64,000 bases of DNA from Callorhinus ursinus (lineage: Eukaryota > Chordata > Mammalia > Carnivora > Otariidae). A model generated the notes under the pieces. That model made no database searches, had not been told where the DNA came from, and saw nothing but the letters and a program-made list of their open reading frames with translations. Both the position numbers and the translations under genes were made by a program. Where the stretch lies: contig NW_020312817.1 of assembly GCF_003265705.1 (NCBI RefSeq), positions 47,857,825 through 47,921,824 on the forward strand, read 5' to 3'. Every line of letters begins with the position of its first letter. Position 1 is the first letter of the stretch. Below, piece by piece: positions 1-11,839 of the stretch.

Positions 1-2740
1 ATTTTCCAGGAATGATCTAAAGTGCTGAGAGGTATCCAATACAGTGTCTGAAAAGATGGAAGACAATTACTGAAAACTTTCCCAGGGGCTAGCCTTTGTG
101 TATATACCTTACTGAATAGTTCTTTATAATGAAGGAATTCTCAAAATACTTCCAATTTTCTAAAATCTTCACAGAAACTTAGAAAACAGGGAATACATTT
201 TATTTCATCTCAGATTTTCTGAATATTGTATGCACATCATTTCTTCTTCTTTAAGCTGTGGCAATGCTGTGATGTATAATGTATGTGTGTTTCACTTTTA
301 TCTAAAATCATCACACTTCTGCAATGAATTCTTTCAGAATATAACACACATTAGTCATTATAAGCATGTTAAATATGAAATAAATATTTTCCACCCTGCT
401 GCAAGATACAAGAAATATCAAATGAAAGGATCTCAATGTAACAGAGACAAATTACCAAATATCTCCCAGGCCCAACGTTGTTTCATCCTTCCAAATTTGT
501 CAAAAATGTATTTGCCTGAAAAAGCACAGACAGAAGGGAATTTTCTGAAGCAACCCATTGTAGTATGCAGTAATAGAAAACTATATTTCTGGAAGTCCTT
601 GACTTTGGATGCGTATCTCTGTTAACTATTTGGAGAAAAGTAACGGTAAATGTAAAACTGCATTTAACAAACATTCTGTATTCCAAAAATGGGCTTTCAG
701 TAATAAAGACAGAATGAGTGAAATGCTTTTTGATGATATATCGAACCCTGATTTAAGGAAGTAGAAGTCTGATTTGAAGTAGTAACATATATACCACCAT
801 GAGCTAGGGAAGTAGCCACATCGCTGGAACTCGAGGGTGCACGAGCTAAGAAAGCTTGATGATCGAGAAGCAAGGACAGATAGATTTCTCTTACCCTTTC
901 CTGTCTAAATGAGAAGATTGTGGGGAGAAATTGATAGTTAACATCTGGACTACACAATAATTAGACCCATATGTTATCAGTAAACTGTGGCGAACTTTTC
1001 CTGGGGTTGTTTTTATAAATGGTATAGTTGATTATATGGTGTTACTTTACTTTCAATTCATCATTTTCTGACCTTTATAAAGCCTTCAAAAGAAAGAGCC
1101 TTTTTAAATAGAGGTACCTGAAATCAAACTAACGTTAATAGTCAAAGTGCTGATTCTGAGTTGTGAGCAATCCTGCTTTGGCTGAGACCACTAACCATCC
1201 CCTAATAACTATGTCCCCTATGTCCTTCTGGTAACAGGACCTCCAAGTTTAGCTGGATCTGTGGCTTTTCACATATGGATAATATTTATCAGCCTCCGTT
1301 GTGGTAAACTATGGTGTTGTCACCAAGTTTGGGCCAAAGACATGAAATGATATGTGCAACTTCTAGACCACATCCTTAAAGGGAAATAGTTTGCCTTTCA
1401 TTTTTACTCTTTCTCATCACAGACTGGGATGCTAGGCTGCCAGATTCTTCCATACAGGCAAGGAGAATACCCTCAGAAATGGCAGAGCAGTAAGAGAGAG
1501 GGAATCTGGATGCCCCGATGTCCTAATTGAGAAGACTCTAGACTGAAAAATGAAGGTGCTTAGCCTTTTAGTTACAGATATGTAAATCCTAAATAAATAC
1601 TTTATCTTGTTTAGGCTACTGTTATCCGATCTCTGTTAAAACAGTCAAACTGACATCTTGTACCCACTTGTAGGACTTGCCAGAAAAAAAAAATCATGTA
1701 GAAAGTAAAAAAAATAGTCTTCATGAAGCACTTTTTACAGTCCTATGAACAAACATATACTTTATGATGCCTACGCATGCACGGGCAGTGCATGCTTTAT
1801 GATGGGGAAGAGATATATAAATTCATGCCAAAACTTATACTGAGAATAAATATCAATCACAGACTGGCAGTCTCTTCTCTTAGGATGCACAGAAAACGGC
1901 TGTGGAGATATGACTAAATCAAAAGAAAACTTAGAGTAATAAAAATTGTACAATTTCAAATGCTAAGTAATATCCTATGGAGAGTGAGCTCTTCCGTAAA
2001 AGAACCTTAATGTGATGAAGAAAACACATTTGGAATGATTTTAAGAAGAATTATCACTGAAACATAAGCACAAATGCAGTCAGGGAGCAATTATTTTATT
2101 GTAAGAAGCATAACCTGAAGGATACTCTGCTTTTGGGGGACAAAGCACTATTATTTGAGCACAAAGTCAGAGCTCATAGATCTGTTTTTATTTATGAGCC
2201 TTTCAAGTTTTGGCACAGGCTGGATGACATAGATTTCTGATGCAGCATCAGTGAGTCTTCTATTAGTAAAATCTGCAATGAAGCCACATTCTTATCTTAA
2301 TTAGGCAAAATACATTAATCCTACCACTGATGATACCAAAATACAGTCAATCACTGCATAGCAGCTGATGAAGATCTTTTGCCTCATTCTGCTACATAAT
2401 TAGGAATTTTGTTTGACATATATAAAACTGAGGATCATTAGAGTATAAGCTAAGAGTTTTAAGATGCTAGCTTATTTGATATATGCTAGTTAGACTGAAA
2501 TGCCCTGCTATATTGAATGGGATTTAATATAAAGTTAGAGCATTTTTGGATCCCCAAAGAGGTCATTATTAAAGTAAAAAGGACAGTTTATAGCCAACTT
2601 TCACTTATATAATAATTCTGGCACTTGCCCCATTGACAGTGTAACACCTGGAAAAAAATTGTATTCATTCCAAATGAGAAGAGAAAATAAAATGTGTTAC
2701 AGTTATGATTTACCTAATACAATTTCAAAGTGCCTTTGTA
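1..2740. other. Unassigned AT-rich sequence, no gene recognised
   Basis: No exon, RNA gene or recognisable young repeat. The longest open frame (230-625, plus, 131 codons) has no recognisable domain, low-complexity bias typical of random AT-rich DNA and no splice or promoter context. The stretch around 1150-1520 has a higher GC content and could be a very old repeat, but I cannot name a family. Confidence 0.6.
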
Positions 2741-2744
2741 CTTA

Positions 2745-2925
2745 GTAAATCAGTTGATTTTCAAAACAAATCTGTAAACTCAGTAAGGCATAAAAAATAT
2801 ATCATCACCATTTGGCAGATAAAACTGTCGAGACTCAGAAATGTTAGGTGATTGCTCTCAGAGCAAATGATTGCTAGAATTTAGATCAGAAGTCAGATTC
2901 CTTGAACCTTAGACTTTAAAATATA
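2745..2925 (-). repeat. MIR SINE remnant
   Basis: Reads as the complement of the MIR core: tttggcagataaaactg followed by a diverged gaga-ctcagaaatgttaggtgattg and a tail resembling agtcagattccttgaacctt. Heavily diverged; assignment from pattern memory. Confidence 0.5.
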
Positions 2926-3519
2926 CTCACTTATGTCTTCATTTAATGGAACCTCTGGCATTACCTTCATCCTGAAACTTGGGGTTATTTTGAAATAGAG
3001 TAAGTCCTAACTTACTAAACACTGCTAGCCATCTACCCAATATCCAACCTCCTCTTCTTTACTACTAATAGAACCCAGATTTTATTTGAGGCCATGATAA
3101 ACCCAAGTTAAAAAGGCAATTTCAAAAGTTCTCTTGAAAATAGTGGTGACCCTGTAACAGAGTGATAGAGTTATGACAAATAAGAGATTAACAAATGTGT
3201 ACTGAGTAGGACTTACAGGAATATTGTTTTCTTCCAAGAAAAGAATCATCTTGCATATGCTCTTCACTCTGGGGCTCCTCATTCTTCCTGCCTGGAATAC
3301 AGACATAATATATGGTGGTGTAAAAGCTATCTTGGAACAAGCTACATCAACTTGTGGTTGTCTGCTTCTGGACTTCCTGTCACAGTAGAAAATAAACCTC
3401 TCACTGTTTTAAATGACTAGAGTTGGGTCTATTTTGCTTACAGCTAAAATGCAAGTCTTTTTAATCTCAGGGAAATTATATTACCATAATTCTTTTCATT
3501 GTTTTTTCCCTTGTTTCTT

Positions 3520-4335
3520 TCTATAAATATTCATTCAGGAAAACATTAAACAAATATATTTTAAACATCTATTATATGTCAGGCACTGTCCTATGATGGG
3601 GATACAATTTTGAACAAGACATCATAGAGCTTACTTTCTAAGAGAAGAGAAGGACCATAGAGAAGTGAAAAAATGATCATGTAATTTCAAGTCATGTTAA
3701 GAACTGTGAAGGTAATAGACAAGGGTACAATGGCCAGGAATGATGGTGGAGCAATGCTAGATAAAGTGGCCTTATTCAGATAGAAAAAAAAAAATATATC
3801 TCTGAGGGAGGAACATTTGAGCAAAGAACTGACCAATGAAGGGCAGTGGAAAAGGAGGTGAAGCACGAAGAAGAGCAAACGCAGAGGCTTGGAGGCATGG
3901 ATAAGTTTGACACATCTAGAGAATACTAAAAATCACTGTTAGATCATGGTTGAAGATGAGGTGAGAGACTGTGCTAGTCACTTCTTATGCCCTGCCCCAC
4001 ATCCTCTTGGTTGGGCTGAAAAATGAAGCAGGGAAGGAGAGTTAGTGTGTCCCAGAGGAGGTGAATTTCAAGCATGTAGTCACTGAAGTCTTCATGGAGA
4101 TGACACCAGGGCAGAGACCTCAATAAGGTAAGACCATAAACCAGTTGGATATTGGGTGAGTATATTCCAGGAGGAAGGAACACCAAAGGCAAAGATCTGA
4201 GGCAGATGTTTTCTTGATGAATTCAAAGCACAAGGAGGTCAATACGGTGGGAGTAAAATAAGGATGGGAGAGAGTAGAAGGAGCAGAATTCACAGAGGCA
4301 TTAGGGAGCCAGAGGCCATCTGAAGGACCAGCTTT
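3520..4335 (-). repeat. L2 LINE 3' fragment
   Basis: Antisense L2 signature in order: attcattcagg, tatgtcaggcactgtcc near 3576, gatacaattttgaacaagac near 3600, gaacatttgagcaaagaactga near 3810, and gcaaagatctgaggcagatg near 4190. The ordered match over about 800 bp supports one old element. Open frames here (3687-3878, 3974-4338) are noise. Confidence 0.6.
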
Positions 4336-4339
4336 CACA

Positions 4340-6005
4340 CTGAAAGAGATAATAAAAGGTAATATAAAAGGTCATATTTTGCTTACATTTCACTAGCACC
4401 ACTTTTTGTTGCATTATGGAGGAATATTTCTCTGCACTTGTTTTGGCTCTTGGGAGTCTAAGCTAGTTGCATGTTGGGCTGAGCTTTATGGTATCATGTC
4501 ACTAAGCAGCAGATAGATAAACCCAAAGAGCTAAACCCTCATCTTTTTTGTTCTCTCTTAGCTTCAACAGCAGATGTCATATGGAAGAAAATAAAGTGTA
4601 GAAAGGATACACAGGGGGAATCAAAAGATAATACACAGTCAACAAGGTGAGTTTGCTCACTAATGAAGCCATGGCAATGGTAACCTTCCACTGCTCCTAA
4701 CAAGGTGGAAGAAAGTCTGCTTAACACTTCACCATATAGCTGCTGTTTTTCCTCCCCAGCAGGCTCATTTCTTTAGGGCACACAGAAAATAGACTTTTCA
4801 CTCTCAAGTATGCCCTAAACTATTTTTGTGCACAAGGGATGTGGAACTCTGTAAGTTTGAGGGAAAATATTATATAAAACCTTTTGAAACAATCTAGGAC
4901 AAAAATAAAGATTTTTTTTGATCCCCACTTTTTAAAATTATAATGAATTCAAATATTTAGTGGAAAGGGGTTACTGTAAAGTTCCTAAGAAATTTCTTAT
5001 TCTTTTTAATATTCCTAAGAAAGTCTTCATTGAATAGAAGGAAAGATGGCTATCTCTCAATTTCATGTAATTGTATTAAATTCAACAGCCTTTAAGAGTT
5101 GCCAACTCACAGGTCTTCCTGGCAGAAAATATGCCACTGGGGCTATTATATTCATCTTTACCCCACCAGACTATTAGAGAAACAACTCATGCATTTGAAG
5201 TTTCTGTTCAGCATATTGGAAGTACTCAATAATGAAAATATTTTAAATTAGTAGTCCATAGCTATGAAATGAAAAAATAAAAAATTCTGACAATGTCTTA
5301 GATTTTCCTTATTTTTCATGACCTTCATAATTTTAAGGAGTACTGGCTAGTATTTTGTAGAATGCTCCCCAGCTTCAGTTTGTCTGATTTTTCCATCATG
5401 ATTAGAATGAAGTTTTAAAATTTGGGGAAGAATACAAAGGACATGAAGTAACCTTCTTCTCATCACATTATATCAAAGGGTATATGATATCAAAGTCAAG
5501 CACTTGGTTAAAGTAATGATTTCCAGACTTCTCCACTGTACATTGTTATTTTTCTCTTTCTTTACTCTACTCTTTGGAAGTGAGTTACTAAGTGTATCCC
5601 ACACTCAAGAAGGTTGTTGGTAGAGGTGATACCTCCATATATTATTTGTGAGTCTACAAGGAAGATTTGTATCTTCCCTCGTAGACTAAGCAGTTTTAAC
5701 TGGGAGCTTAACTGGCTTCCCAGTCTCCATGAGAATAGGCTTAGTTTTTATGATTTCCTCCTCTCTTGAACCCACAGAATCCCAGTATCCTTCCTGAACC
5801 TCATAAAGATGCCCTCAATACAGTATTACTGAGAATGTCTGGAGGCAGATCTGGAAAACCTTCCTTCCAAGCCCTTAGTGCGTCTGAAATTTTAGACCTT
5901 TCACTAAACCATTTGGAGGTTTTTAGATATGGGATCAAATTACTTAGATGTAGATTTTAATTAACTTACAGCTGGTGACTCCCCTCCTTTCTCTGAACTC
6001 CATGT
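4340..6005. other. Unassigned sequence, nothing recognised
   Basis: No recognisable repeat or gene. A short open frame at 5766-5960 lacks domain homology I can recognise and has no splice context that convinces me. Confidence 0.5.
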
Positions 6006-6009
6006 TCAG

Positions 6010-6180
6010 TCTATAAAACATACTCATTCACCAAATAGTAGTATTTTTGTGAACACCTACTATATTCATGCCACTGTTCTCGGACTTGAGGATATTTCAG
6101 TGAATAATACAAGCAAGATTGTTGCCCTTAAATAAGTAGTGAGAGAAGACAATCTAATAAGCAAATAAATAAAAATAAAA
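6010..6180 (-). repeat. L2 LINE remnant
   Basis: Contains attcaccaaa, gaacacctactatattcatgcc-actgttct and agtgaataatacaagcaag in the order expected of an antisense L2 3' end. Strongly diverged. Confidence 0.4.
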
Positions 6181-6280
6181 TAGAAATAAAATCCACAGAA
6201 CTTATTCTTTGGGCCATGAGCCTCAAAGAGTAGTACAAAGAACAATGCTAGGCACATTGTAGACAGCCAATAATGTTTGA

Positions 6281-7204
6281 ATGTTGAGTGTTGGACAGAT
6301 TACTTGGTGGACATAAATGCAAGCAAGGATACAAATTTCAAACAATAAGAGACAACAACATCAAAATTTTCCTGAAATGATGGTGCATAATTGTCAAGTA
6401 GATGGACAACAAATATGAGCATTCATATTTGTATTTAAAACAAGCATAATTGGACATAATTTATCAGCTAGATTGCTATATGCACAATTTGCCAATATTT
6501 TTGGATTGCTTCACCATTCTTATTTTTCATAGAATATCTTGATATAAGAATAATCCAAAACTGCCAGAACTGGGGCAACTGTGCTTCACAGAGCACTTGG
6601 GGCTCCCACTAGTGAGATGAGAACAAATTTGGAGTAAGCAGGATAGACCTAGGAAAAACTGATCAAGACAATGAAGCTAAGATCAGAAACATGGAAACTC
6701 AGGTCAGAAACCTAGATTGAATCCACACTAATGTGCAGTGTGAAACAAAGGGATCAGGCCTAATTTGAGGGAGTAGGGTACTAAAACAAACAAGAAAGGA
6801 AGATGTCAAAAGATGCCTAGTAACCAGTCAGGGACTGATAAAGCAGGAAATAGAGCCGAAAGATCTAGACAAGAGACCATTCTTCCAGTATAATGACTGG
6901 GATTATATATATAATCCCAAATGAAAACTGGAGGGAGAACAGACAGAAGGATGAGTTGGGTCTAATGAAATATAGAGAAGGACCGTAGGGGATTCTGCTG
7001 CCTGGGCACTCCCAGGTGTAGCCTCGGCATGTAAGCAGCCCTGAAGCACATTGGCCATGAGCGTTGTGTGCCTCCATCTCTTACTCTCATTGGTCTATTA
7101 AAGGTTTAATCTAAAGAAGTTCTTCACTATGGGCAACTGGAAGAGGCACAGACTGACAACCACAATATCAGCTTCCTCTCTCTATCTGCATTTATTTACA
7201 CATA
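6281..7204. other. Unassigned sequence, nothing recognised
   Basis: No gene or confident repeat. The open frame at 6865-7077 (minus) has no recognisable domain. Confidence 0.45.
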
Positions 7205-7300
7205 TATGAAAATTTCAGTATTTGTTATTTAATTCATTCATTCCAGCATTTATTCAACAAACATCTGTGGACCTACTGTGTAAACCAAAACTATGTTATC
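7205..7300 (-). repeat. L2/MIR-type 3' end fragment
   Basis: attcattcattccagcatttattcaac followed by a diverged acctactgtgt is the usual antisense start of an L2 or MIR 3' end. Too short to assign to one family. Confidence 0.35.
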
Positions 7301-7704
7301 TGTATAATCCTGTTAATAGAACACTCTAGCGTACTGCATGCTGTGTTTGTGGAAGAACAGCTATTCACATTTTAGCAAAATGCTGAAGCTATGTACATAA
7401 TGGCCATGTGGGAATTAAATCTATGTTGGACAGAAGCCCAGGGCCAGCCTGAGGCAAAACAATCACACACGCATGCATACACACACACCAAACATATGAG
7501 GGAAATATGAGCAAGTTTGTTTTTATAAAACTGAAGTAAGTTGTGTAAGTATTGCATATGTGAATATACCTTTGGACTCCAAATAGATTCTAATGGTGTC
7601 TGAAACAGTCTATATTGGCATGGGACAAAGTTATTGATAAAAAGACAAATACCATTTTTTTTATTATTTTTTTTTTTTTGCAAAAGCAAACCTTCATTGG
7701 ATGC

Positions 7705-7865
7705 CTATCTCGGGCAAGATGCTATGTTAGAAGGTTCACATTTGGGGTCTTCCTCAATTTTTACAACCATCCTATCAGATACAGCTTCAGTCCCTTATCA
7801 TTAACTAGTCTACTTCTTAGAAGATGTAACCATCTTCAAGAAATCCCCAAGAGTTACAAAAATGC
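7705..7865 (-). repeat. MIR SINE remnant
   Basis: Ordered, diverged match to antisense MIR: ctcaatttttacaaccatcc near 7752, then cctatcagatacagc and a degraded gaggaaactg region. Part lies in an open frame at 7615-7869 that is therefore not a gene. Confidence 0.4.
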
Positions 7866-8224
7866 TTAATTTTGCTATGACATATTCTGATTCAAGTATG
7901 CCTTGAGGTCAGTATCCATAATACAAGGATTTCTTCAGCTGATTGGCCTTTTACCCTCACTATTATTCTCCTCTCTTCTTCGTTTGAGCTCATATCAAGT
8001 GGTAACAAACCCAATTTGAAGGAAACAAAACAAACATTACTTCCGTTTGAAAGTGGCTTTAATAAAAATTAAATAGGGACCAAAAATTGGGCCCTTATGT
8101 ATAGAAACATATATGGGAAAGGATATATGTGATAAGGAGGTAGTTCTTTTATGTGTGTGTTTTTTTTTATGTTTTATACCACTTTATGTTGGAGCACCTA
8201 TGTTCTAGAGCATCTGTGCTTTAA

Positions 8225-8345
8225 CTCCATGACTGTCAGGGCCAACCTACATTATTATTCCCATGTTCCAGATGAGGAAACAGAAGCTTAAGACAAGTAG
8301 AAAGCATGGTGCTTGCCAGGCTAGCAAATAGAGGCAAGGAACCTT
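8225..8345 (-). repeat. MIR SINE remnant
   Basis: acattattattcccatgttc then agatgaggaaacagaagctt near 8268 is the conserved antisense MIR core; the flanks are diverged. Confidence 0.5.
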
Positions 8346-8867
8346 TCTACATCAACAGTCCATGTGTATTTTGCACTGATACTATGTTCATTAGTTGAGT
8401 TGGGGATGGACTAGAAACAATCTTTCTTCCCAAAGACCTCTTCTATGATGTTTTTGTTTTTTTTAAACAAGAGAAGAGATGTCCTTTATGAGAAAATTGT
8501 CAAAAGGAGCAGAAGGACAATCCTAATGTGGAAATGGATTAAAGAAGACCTACGGGAAAATTCAGAATGAAAAGGAATGGCATAGAACCTTTACAAATAG
8601 AGGCACTTCCTTGTCTTGGGGACATTTAAGGTCTTGTCTAGAAATGCCACCTACAATAAATTGAACCACACTCAGATTATTCACCTTGGGAGAATGAGTC
8701 AAGCAATGTGCAAACTCTAAGCTGTCACTTTCAAAAAACTGTGGGACCAACCTAAGACTTCACCTCTAGCAATCAGAATTGAGAAGTTAAAAAATTAAAT
8801 GAAATAGTCTGATGTTGCTTCTAGTGGAATTGATGCCATTAGTTTTTAAATCACTGCCGGTGGAAGA

Positions 8868-8925
8868 ATATACAGAAATAATATACAGAATATACAGAAT
8901 ATACAGAAAATACAGAAAAAAAAAG
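8868..8925. repeat. Short tandem repeat, unit aatatacag
   Basis: About five imperfect copies of a 9-bp unit (aatatacag, with aaatacag variants), ending in a run of A. A simple minisatellite, not spaced by unique sequence. Confidence 0.75.
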
Positions 8926-9109
8926 CACTGTTTTTTATTGACTTGAACTAGATCTCAAAACAGCTTTGACAGGCTATAACTTACCTAAGAAAATAAATGC
9001 AAATGCTGTTAAGGAATCTGGACTGTATTCTGTAGGTGAAAGTTGGTGTAAGGGCATCATTTAGAACTTAAACAAGAGAAACTCTCCCAAGAGTATATCC
9101 TATTTTACT

Positions 9110-9300
9110 CTGATGTGCTTTCAGGTTATCTGATACTTGTCTCTCCATTATTAACTTTTATGTTGCAAGGCCATACTCCTCTAAATAGCCCTAGACTGTT
9201 AGCTTTTTGAGGGTGGGAACTAGGTCTTGTCCACTTTTATATCAGCACATGGCATGGTACAAGCCACACTATGAAGTCTTAATAAATGTTAGAATGAATG
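9110..9300 (+). repeat. L2 LINE 3' end
   Basis: Sense L2 terminus: gactgttagctttttgaggg, tgggaactaggtcttgtcc, and the terminal aataaatgttagaatgaatg. The open frame at 9207-9398 falls in this repeat. Confidence 0.55.
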
Positions 9301-10009
9301 ATTGGGGTTTTGCCATTATCATGGAACCTGGACTGAAGAGGGCAGATATTGGAAGAGGAAGAATGACTGGGATTATTACTGTTGAGGAGGGGAAATAGAA
9401 TTAAAATTGTCTGGTAACTAGTTAAAAAAGTAAAGACAGGAGAGGGAGAGATTGATGTATATGCCTATGTTTCTTTCCAGGTGATTGTGAGTAGAGAAGT
9501 AATTAATCAGTATCAGGAATGCAAAGAAAGAAGCAAGTTTGGAGAACAGGGATAATGACTTTTAACACTTAATGGTTTTATGTCTTATTTCTAGAACTAT
9601 ACTAGTATTCATGGGTTGAGTAACAATTCTGCTTCTCCACACACTACAGCATATCACCAACAGGACTTAAGTAGTTTTTGCATTAACTTCTTATCCTTAC
9701 CTCTTTTCAAAGTCATTCTTTCATAATTAACTAAGTAGTACGTTATTCTTTTAGGTTGAGTTATTTTCCTTGCCAAATATATTTTCCTGGAGCAAGTCCT
9801 TCTGAGTTATTTATGTAAAATGCGTTTAACTTCGTTGCCATGACAGAAATAACTTGTTCTCAACCTTCTTAGCAATTTCCCTGAGAAAATGTGCAACCAA
9901 ATTCCAGAGAGCGTACCAGTCAATTACCTTTGGTGGGTCTTGATTTGGTGACTGAGGTGCTGTGCGTAAGTCATCACTGCCATCTTCTGAGTGTCCTTTT
10001 TTTCTAGAG
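9301..10009. other. Unassigned sequence, nothing recognised
   Basis: No gene or assignable repeat seen. Confidence 0.45.
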
Positions 10010-10185
10010 CTGTGGTACAGAGGAGAGGGCAGAAATATGGCAGGGAGACACGACTGTGTTTAAATCCCAACCTTGTCACATTTACTTAAACTCCATGAGC
10101 TTCAATTTCTCTATCTGTAACAATACCTTTAATAATACTCATCATGCTGCTGTAAAGACGAAAGGAAATAATGTAGGAGGAAGTT
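10010..10185 (+). repeat. MIR SINE
   Basis: Sense MIR order: ggtacagagg, gtttaaatcccaaccttg near 10060, agcttcaatttctctatctg near 10098 and gctgctgtaaagacgaaagg near 10147. Divergence is typical of MIR. The open frame at 10056-10274 is a by-product. Confidence 0.55.
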
Positions 10186-10399
10186 TCAAATACAGATGTG
10201 TCCAATTATATGCCCGTTCAGTTGGTGCTTATACTTGTGCTCAAAGATTTTTTTCTTATATAAATAAGATGTAAAATTCAAGACTAACTGTGAAGAGCAC
10301 ATAGACAGCCACTAAAATGAAGAGATGGAAAACCTCATGATATTATTTTTTAATGTGGAGGTAACACTAAGCTTATAGATTATGGAATGAATACACACT

Positions 10400-10432
10400 C
10401 TGTCTCTCTCTCTCTATATATATATATATATT
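10400..10432. repeat. (TC)n(TA)n microsatellite
   Basis: Compound dinucleotide run: about seven TC units passing directly into about eight TA units. Confidence 0.85.
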
Positions 10433-10850
10433 TAGAACTCTATAGAATTCAAAAATATTTCAACAAACTTAAATAGTGATTTGGAAATAATTTAATAGGG
10501 TAAAGAGTAGAGCTGACAGGTCTTATAAGAGGTCTAGGGACTTTTAGTTGACTCCTCAGCTCACTGAATAACAATATAACTGCTTATAAAGGAAATTCAA
10601 TTCTAATCTGCATCAATGGGGGTGAAGGGTCCAGAGCAAAAAAGGTAACAGTCCACCAGTGTATTTGTCAGTCATCAGAGATCATCCATGTAGAGGAAGA
10701 AGGAGAATTTGTACAAAGACTGGTTTGATAATGAAATATCATAGAAGAGATAGTCAAAGAATTGTGGAAGCTTAAGACAAATATTAATTTTATCTTCAGT
10801 AAAATGAGATGGAGGAATAAGATATGCTTCACTCTCCTGTTCCAGTTACC

Positions 10851-10940
10851 TATTGTAGCATAACAAGTCACCCCAAACTTAGTTGTGTCTGACAACAAAC
10901 ATTTAATTATGGTCTTGGATTCTGTAGGTCAAGCTTTAGA
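10851..10940. repeat. Old interspersed repeat, left part
   Basis: cctattgtagcataacaagt followed by caccccaaacttagt resembles a common ancient mammalian repeat whose family I cannot name with certainty. The stretch at 11560-11830 looks like the other part of the same element. Confidence 0.4.
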
Positions 10941-10997
10941 AAAAGCACAGCAGGAATACCCTTCTCTTCTCCATAATGTCAGCTGAAATGACGTCTT

Positions 10998-11280
10998 AGT
11001 TTTTGTCCAAGCTGTTGTAACAAAATGCCATAGACTGGGTGGCTTATCAACAACAGAAATTCATTTCTCACAGCTCTGGAGGCTGGAAGTCTGAAATCGG
11101 GGTGACTGGTTGAGTTCTTGTGAGAACTCTCTTTTGGGGTTGTGGACATCTGACTTCTTGTATCTTCCATGGCCAAAAGCAGAACCAGCTCTCTGGTGTC
11201 TTATGAGGATACACTAATCCCATTTGTGAGGGTTCCACTCTCCTGACTAAATTACCCCCCAAAGATGACTAGACATGGCT
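10998..11280 (-). repeat. MaLR LTR (MLT1/MST class), antisense
   Basis: An old LTR of the non-autonomous ERVL-MaLR group, reading leftwards. Diagnostic antisense segments in order: aacaaaatgccatagactgg near 11021, ggtggcttatcaacaacag, ttctcacagctctggaggct, agctctctggtgtctta near 11188 and ctaatcccatttgtgagg near 11214. It is non-coding. The two open frames on the minus strand here have no meaning. Confidence 0.65.
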
Positions 11281-11324
11281 TTGCATGCCTCAAGTGCTTG
11301 ACTGTTAGAATACTGGTAAGCCAG

Positions 11325-11503
11325 GGGTGCCTGGGTGGCTCAGATGGTTAAGCGTCTGCCTTCAGCTCGGGTCATGATCCCAGGGTCCTGGGATCGAGTC
11401 CCGCATTGGGATCCCTGCTCCTTGGGAGCCTTCTCCCTCTGCTTCTCTCTCTCTCTCTCCCCCTCAGTCTCTCATGAATTAATAAATAAAATCTTAAAAA
11501 AAA
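11325..11503 (+). mobile_element. CAN SINE (SINEC), full length
   Basis: Begins ggggtgcctgggtggctcag, continues through the tRNA-derived head, a CT-rich tract and an (AAATA)n/AATCTTAAAAA tail. Flanked by a perfect 19-bp TSD, tagaatactggtaagccag, at 11306-11324 and 11504-11522. The identical duplications indicate a relatively recent insertion. An open frame at 11335-11517 is SINE-derived. Confidence 0.95.
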
Positions 11504-11559
11504 TAGAATACTGGTAAGCCAGAGGAGTCACTACCAAGAAAGTTTATTTACTAATAAGT

Positions 11560-11830
11560 CTGGAGCCTAGGCTAGGATGGCAGAAAGACAGACAGCTGTG
11601 CTATCAACCATGGCAGCTATGGGGCCTCTCCATCTTAGTGACCCGAGGACAGCCTAACTTCCAACATGGCAGCTCTGGGCTCCAACAGTAAATGCCCCAA
11701 TGAATAGGGCAGAAACTTCATGGACTTTTATGATCAGCATTGGAAGTCACAGAGTATCACTTCTGCATAATCTATTGTTTGAAGCTGTCAAAGTCCATTC
11801 AAGGGAGGAGATATAGTTCTCATCATGCCT
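11560..11830. repeat. Old interspersed repeat, right part
   Basis: Includes gaagtcacagagtatcactt and ctgcataatctattg near 11746-11775, which belong to the right-hand end of the same ancient repeat as 10851-10940. If so, the MaLR LTR was inserted within it. Inference from memory of the consensus order. Confidence 0.35.
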
Positions 11831-11839
11831 TAAAACAAT

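Noticed and set aside
230..625. 131-codon plus-strand open frame
   Set aside because: No recognisable domain, no promoter or splice context, and one such frame is expected by chance in 64 kb.
8868..8925. Short regularly repeated units resembling a CRISPR array
   Set aside because: The units are contiguous 9-mers with no unique spacers, in a mammalian genome. It is a minisatellite.
11325..11400. tRNA-like head with A/B-box-like words
   Set aside because: This is the tRNA-Lys-derived head of a CAN SINE; it lacks an intact acceptor stem and is followed by a SINE body. The same applies to the other SINE copies.
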